Shown piece after piece: positions 17,469 through 21,635 of a DNA stretch of 21,635 bases. The stretch lies in assembly GCF_001039355.2 (NCBI RefSeq), contig NW_019775382.1, positions 347,601 through 369,235 on the forward strand, given 5' to 3'. The translations under genes were made by a program, and so were the position numbers. The notes beneath the pieces were generated by a model that searched no databases, was not told where the DNA came from, and saw only the letters and a program-made list of their open reading frames with translations. This stretch comes from Lingula anatina (Eukaryota; Brachiopoda; Lingulata; Lingulida; Lingulidae). How positions within the stretch are numbered: position 1 is the first letter of the stretch; each line of letters begins with the position of its first letter.

Positions 17469-18816
17469 CAATTCGTGACCTGCACAGCAAGAGATTAAAT
17501 TACTATTGAACTGGGGTCAATTATTGATGTGCTGCCAGCCATCTTTCCATTCAATAATACCCACCATCCGTGACTAGGAGCTTCTAAATAATTAATTTAT
17601 TTGGAGAACTACAATTCAATGAAAACTTGGCATGTAAACACAGTATGGAGTGCTCAAGAATGAGTTTATTTTCTGCCTCCAGCATGAGAGTTCACTGTCA
17701 ATGACATGTAATATGCTACTTCATATGTGACTAAACATTGTGTGGCAGCAATATTTTACATGGAAAGTATACATCCAGGTCAAACACAGCTGCCAATCCA
17801 GTTGTTTGATTTCTTTTTCCTTTTAATATAGTCTTGACAATGTTGAGGTTAATAGACACACAGTTTTGTGGTCTAAGGAAGCTTTGTCCAAATCTTGACC
17901 ATATTTGGAAAGACTCTTTAGAGGGTCAATGATCTAAGGATTCAACAGAAAATGTTATTATTATTTAAAAAAAAAAATGGAAAAAAGCAGTTTTTACCAG
18001 AAAAGTTATCAAAACAGAATGTTGGGAAGGGATACCCCTATCAACAAAACAGCCACTCTCTCTGGCTTTACCAAATGTCCCCAGTGAACAGTTAGTACTG
18101 ACATAATTGGCAGAATGGGTGAAAAAGATGTTCCCAGTGGGCAGTTAGTACTGATATAATAAGCAGAATGGGAATAGACGTCCACAAAGAGTTGAAAATA
18201 CCAATGGCATGCTGAGGCATATGCTCTTATTGATCTGGCTACAGTGAACTATTAAACAGATGTTGATTGGATAGGAAGGAGAATTTAAGACCTAAATTAC
18301 AGTAATGTGTGAGTTCATGCAATGATATAATGGACACATGTTATTCGTATGTTTGTACCACTGATCTTTTCCATAAAAAAATGTTCATTTTCTCTCTGTC
18401 TCTCTCTCCTTTCTCAGGTTCATTCAATGTGTAAACCTAACAACATAATTTATTGAGTGCCTTTATCATACTGATATGAAATGAAGCATATTATATTTAT
18501 TTGATTTCTGTGGAAATAAAGTTACTCACTTAAGATAATTTAATCACTTTCTACTGCTAGTAGTCATCTATCTAACTATAGAGAAGTAGCTTACATAATC
18601 GTATTGTCCTATTCTTTATAATACTAACTGTATTTAAGGGATTATTCATAACCATTAGTAAGTATGGGAAAATGGTTGTTTAGCAAAGGAAAATCTGTTT
18701 TATGGCCCTTTTCCCCAAAATTGAAGAAATGTCCAGACGTAATTAAGCATATTATAACACTTATAATGTCAAGGAAAGGATCACATACCCATATATTGTA
18801 ATACTTATAATGTCAC
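17469..18816. other. No supported gene
   Basis: AT-rich sequence with only the 53-bp duplication noted and short CT-rich tracts. The motif 'cttataatgtca' appears twice near the left end of the 2.2-kb transposon. Confidence 0.5.
18076..18172. repeat. 53-bp diverged tandem duplication
   Basis: 'cccagtg..cagttagtactg' and 'gcagaatggg' recur at an offset of 53 bp (cagttag at 18089 and 18142). Confidence 0.75.
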
Positions 18817-19417
18817 CATGGGCGTAACTAGGCAATACGCACGGATGCACTGTGCGTACAATTTTTTGAGCCAATCATGATATTATTCTCTATAAATTTA
18901 GTGTATTTTTCACGAAAAATAATCGAAAATCCTCTTCGATTGCAAGTTAGGGTCACCTGAACGTACAAATCTTCTGTATGAATCGTATACGCACCATTGT
19001 TCTGACACCCCCCGTCTCGTTTGCTTTCACAGAAATGAGGTAAATAAACAATACTAACTACCTCCAGAAGTCCTATCTTAATAGTCCATCTAGCTGGAAC
19101 TTCCTTTTCCTCTTAATTGGAGGTTTGAATGCCCTTCAACTCTCAGGTAGCCTTTGTCTTAAGTGTGTCGAATGCACACTCGCTGGCGATATTTATCTCA
19201 GATAAAAATCTACCTGTGTTATTTTCAAAGAGCAGCTCCAGCAGACCTGGGGACACTAGATAAAATCTGGACAACGGGCTTTATAAGGAGCCAGAGGAAA
19301 AAAATATTTCCTGCAAAGCTCTTAAGAATTTTGACACGGACTTGACCCAGCTTAACCCTCTAAACTAACAGGGTGATATGGGCAATGTTCACAAACAAAC
19401 AGAGCTTTATCCTGTAA

Positions 19418-19597
19418 CAGGCCGTAGCCGGGGGGGATGGGGGGGGGGGGTTCGGGGGGTTCGAAAGAACCGCCCCTTTTGCTGAGAAAAGGTCCACTCT
19501 GGGTAAGATTTGATCTAAGTACATAAAGTTTTTATGGGAAAAGGTCCACTTTTTCAGAAAAAGAACCCCCCTTTTGAAATGGCTGGCTACGGGCCTG
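19418..19597. mobile_element. Nested 180-bp MITE-like element
   Basis: The ends are CAGGCCGTAGCC and, inverted, CAGGCCCGTAGCC. They are flanked on both sides by TGTAA (19413-19417 and 19598-19602), a perfect 5-bp duplication. The arms continue as G-rich sequence and share the AAAAGGTCCACT motif, giving an imperfect palindrome with a long G run (19433-19460). It has inserted into the 2.2-kb element, whose duplication size and CAGGSCG-type ends it shares. Confidence 0.65.
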
Positions 19598-20290
19598 TGT
19601 AATATAATTGGTTGATTTTGGATGATACCATATATAAGTTCAACTTTTAGAAGATTCATCATTAAGCTGACCATGGATATGACGAATAGGATAGCAAGAA
19701 GGTGTAAGAATCCTACAACGATCAACTGTTCTTAAGATTATTTTCTGACAGCTCGGGATAACCGCAACAAACCACATCGAACAAAGGTGCCTCACCGTTA
19801 TTTAGAATTTAGCTTGATACAAGCGGGCATCATTTGCATATGTTCCCAACGTTTGTATCAGTAAGCCCCTAGTTCAATAAATATACCATTCTAAGCAAGG
19901 CTTTTTTCAGCGAGCCCTCCAGCTGCCAATTGGACGGCCGCTGTCATCACGGCCGGCTTACGATTAAAAAAGTCTTGACTTGTCGGGGCAGCCGTGGACG
20001 TCGTATGAAAATCCATTGCAGTAATTTGACGTATGAATATTATACTACTTTGTAGTGCACGCTGTTTTTCAGTCACGACGTAACTACTACCTAAAGTTTA
20101 CAAAACACAATAAAATGTTTCCACTAACTTTAAAATACATAATGCAGAAGTGACAAGAATGATCTACATTCGGTACAAAACACGTGTAGGCCCTAAATGA
20201 AATATGACCTAACTTGCCGCCAAATTATGAAAGGGGACACCTTTCAGATCTTTATACGTATGGCACCTGACAAAGCTAATACATAAGAAA

Positions 20291-20640
20291 GGCAATTTTT
20301 ATATCTTCGGCGAGAGATTGTTCGCAATCCGAAAGAGACGAGAAGGCAATTTTCATATTTGTTCAAGAGACTTCGTTAACCGAGGATCGGGAACAAGAGA
20401 TAGTTACCGACCGCAGCGAGACGACAAGCCAATTTTCGTATCTTCAGCGGGAGATAGAGCGTGATCTGAGCGAAAAGAGAAAGCAATTTTCACATTCGTT
20501 CAATGGACTTCGTTCGCAGAAGATCGTCAGCCAGAGATCGTTCGCGATCCGAGCGAGACGAGAAGGCAATTTTTATATTCATACAAGGGCGTTCTTTCGT
20601 GGAAGAGCGTGACGGGAGATCGGTATCAATTATTTTTAAC
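20291..20640. repeat. 137-bp composite tandem repeat inside transposon
   Basis: The anchor 'ggcaatttt' and its variants occur at 20291, 20345, 20428, 20482 and 20565, with alternating spacing of 54, 83, 54 and 83. This means a 137-bp unit built from two related subunits. Each carries forms of 'gagatcgttcgcgatccgag' and 'cgagacgagaaggcaatttt'. Copies are diverged. It lies near the right end of the 2.2-kb transposon, as subterminal arrays often do. Confidence 0.6.
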
Positions 20641-21026
20641 CCTCTTTCCTAATGAAATTTATTATTAAAAAAAGATTCCATTAATTTTTACCCCACCCCA
20701 CCCCCGCTCACGGCTTTTGGAAAAGTTTGAGGCCCTGAAATTTTAAAGTAAGATACAGATGGCAATTATGGATGGCCTGTACCCCAATCCCGGAAAAAGT
20801 GTTGGTTCTGGGTGAAATAATTTACTGGAACTTAATTATACTGTGGGAATATTTTAAACTTTAAGTAATGATTTTATAAACGGTGAAAACTAAGCTATTA
20901 TATTTGGCACATATAATTTAAACTGCCCTTTATCTTTTGCGTAAGTCGATCTACATTTAGCTATACCTGGGAATTTTGAAATTCTGTGCGTACAATTTTA
21001 AAAGGTCTGGTTACGCCCCTGGTCAC

Positions 21027-21560
21027 GGTAAAGATCCATCATTTCACATCATTGAATTCTGCATTTTCTCCTTGGATAGAAAGTAGGTATTTGAAAATAG
21101 TTCAAATTTTAAATGACTGTTACATTTTCTGTAAGTTTTTAATAGTTACAAAATACAACAGAGCAAAGAGGTGTAAATTTACACTGTCAGCACATGATCC
21201 AGTGGTTAGGATTATTGTTCCAGTCAATAAATTATTGGGAATTCCTCTCACATAACTAGTCAGAGTTCAATGTAGTATGGATTTTGCTGTAACCTGCACC
21301 TTAATTAATAATTCAAACCTCATCCTATGTAAACATTTGTCCAACTGGATTCATAATACATCAACAGAACATAAAAAGGTCTGATTATGTTTCTATTGGT
21401 AAAAAGACATATTACTTACTATAAATGCTTCCATAAGTAAGAAAGGCACAAAACTATGTATTTGAATCCTAATGTAATGGCAAATTTTAATTGACACTAC
21501 CTGGAAAAATGGCAAAACTAAAAATGACACTCCAACCTTTATTGTGGCATCTTTAGTTCT
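21027..21560. other. No supported gene
   Basis: AT-rich sequence to the right of the transposon's target duplication. The open frame entering from the transposon end shows no recognisable protein features. Confidence 0.5.
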
Positions 21561-21635
21561 AATACTGTTATCTCCACTGAGTTGGAATCAATCCCTGACT
21601 GTGGCAGTTGAACCTCAATACTGTTATCTCCACTG
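21561..21635. repeat. Direct repeat running off the right edge
   Basis: 'aatactgttatctccactg' occurs at 21561-21579 and 21617-21635, 56 bp apart. It may be the start of a longer tandem array beyond the window. Confidence 0.65.

Larger units (their letters stand above)
18817..21021. mobile_element. Non-autonomous DNA transposon, 2205 bp, 5-bp target duplication
   Basis: The left end CATGGGCGTAACTAGG and the inverted right end (CAGGGGCGTAACCAGA read on the minus strand) form imperfect terminal repeats, flanked by the same 5 bases, GTCAC (18812-18816 and 21022-21026). Subterminal GTGCGTACAATTTT occurs near both ends in the same orientation, and a small hairpin (ACGCAC...GTGCGT) lies at 18837-18857. 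CAGGGGCG-type ends suggest a hAT-like element, and 5-bp duplications are known in some hAT groups, but family assignment is inference. No transposase-like frame is visible inside. The interior holds a nested element and a 137-bp composite repeat. Confidence 0.7.

Noticed and set aside
19360-19725. Minus-strand 121-residue open frame with a proline run
   Set aside because: The proline run is the G-rich arm of the nested 180-bp element; the frame crosses both its borders.
19891-20076. Minus-strand 61-residue frame as a transposase remnant
   Set aside because: No DDE-type or zinc-finger motif is visible; it is probably chance in a less AT-rich part of the element.

Overview
The window is AT-rich animal genomic DNA, dominated by introns. 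Its GT-AG introns, very short phase-matched exons, microsatellites, MITE-like hairpins and a LINE 3' end suggest an invertebrate, probably marine. I cannot name the species, and no prokaryotic features are visible.

Most of the window (about 0.9-15.0 kb) is one minus-strand gene, read right to left, reconstructed here as 18 consecutive exons (numbered 1a/1b, 2-18) plus an alternative first exon. All junctions are in frame. The predicted long form is at least 591 residues and is still open at the left edge. It begins with a charged, coiled-coil-like and then acidic segment (exon 1a, 14805-15030). A short alternative N-terminus (exon 1b, 13882-13930) has the same donor phase. Next come a linker exon, an exon with two IQ motifs, a 24-nt microexon, two paralogous acidic 'DIDL.DPEVEKAATKIQ' segments that each run into an IQ motif, two 78-bp IQ exons, and a run of nine 81-bp exons. 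Each exon of that run encodes one 27-residue IQ-like module, with phase-0 introns on both sides. I count 15 IQ or IQ-like modules, so the product is probably a large calmodulin-family-binding protein. The modules recall the short IQ segments of neuromodulin/neurogranin/igloo-type proteins, but orthology cannot be settled from sequence alone.

The main novelty is the exon array. It appears to have grown by repeated tandem duplication of a symmetric one-IQ exon with its flanking intron. One 267-bp duplication is recent enough that both exon copies are identical. Seven of the nine 27-residue modules have changed the IQ glutamine to glutamate. Short tandem duplications also sit on splice boundaries; in two cases (exons 8 and 2) the splice acceptor itself has been copied.

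Introns hold two palindromic MITE-like elements (7059-7366, 13064-13279), a LINE 3' end (about 9398-9870), a small retroposon with an 11-bp target duplication (14096-14215), microsatellites and minisatellites. To the right, 16102-16412 holds a candidate terminal exon of a second minus-strand gene (low confidence). At 18817-21021 lies a 2.2-kb non-autonomous DNA transposon with 5-bp target duplication GTCAC. It contains a nested 180-bp element with a 5-bp duplication (TGTAA) and a 137-bp composite repeat. The remaining stretches show no gene I can support.
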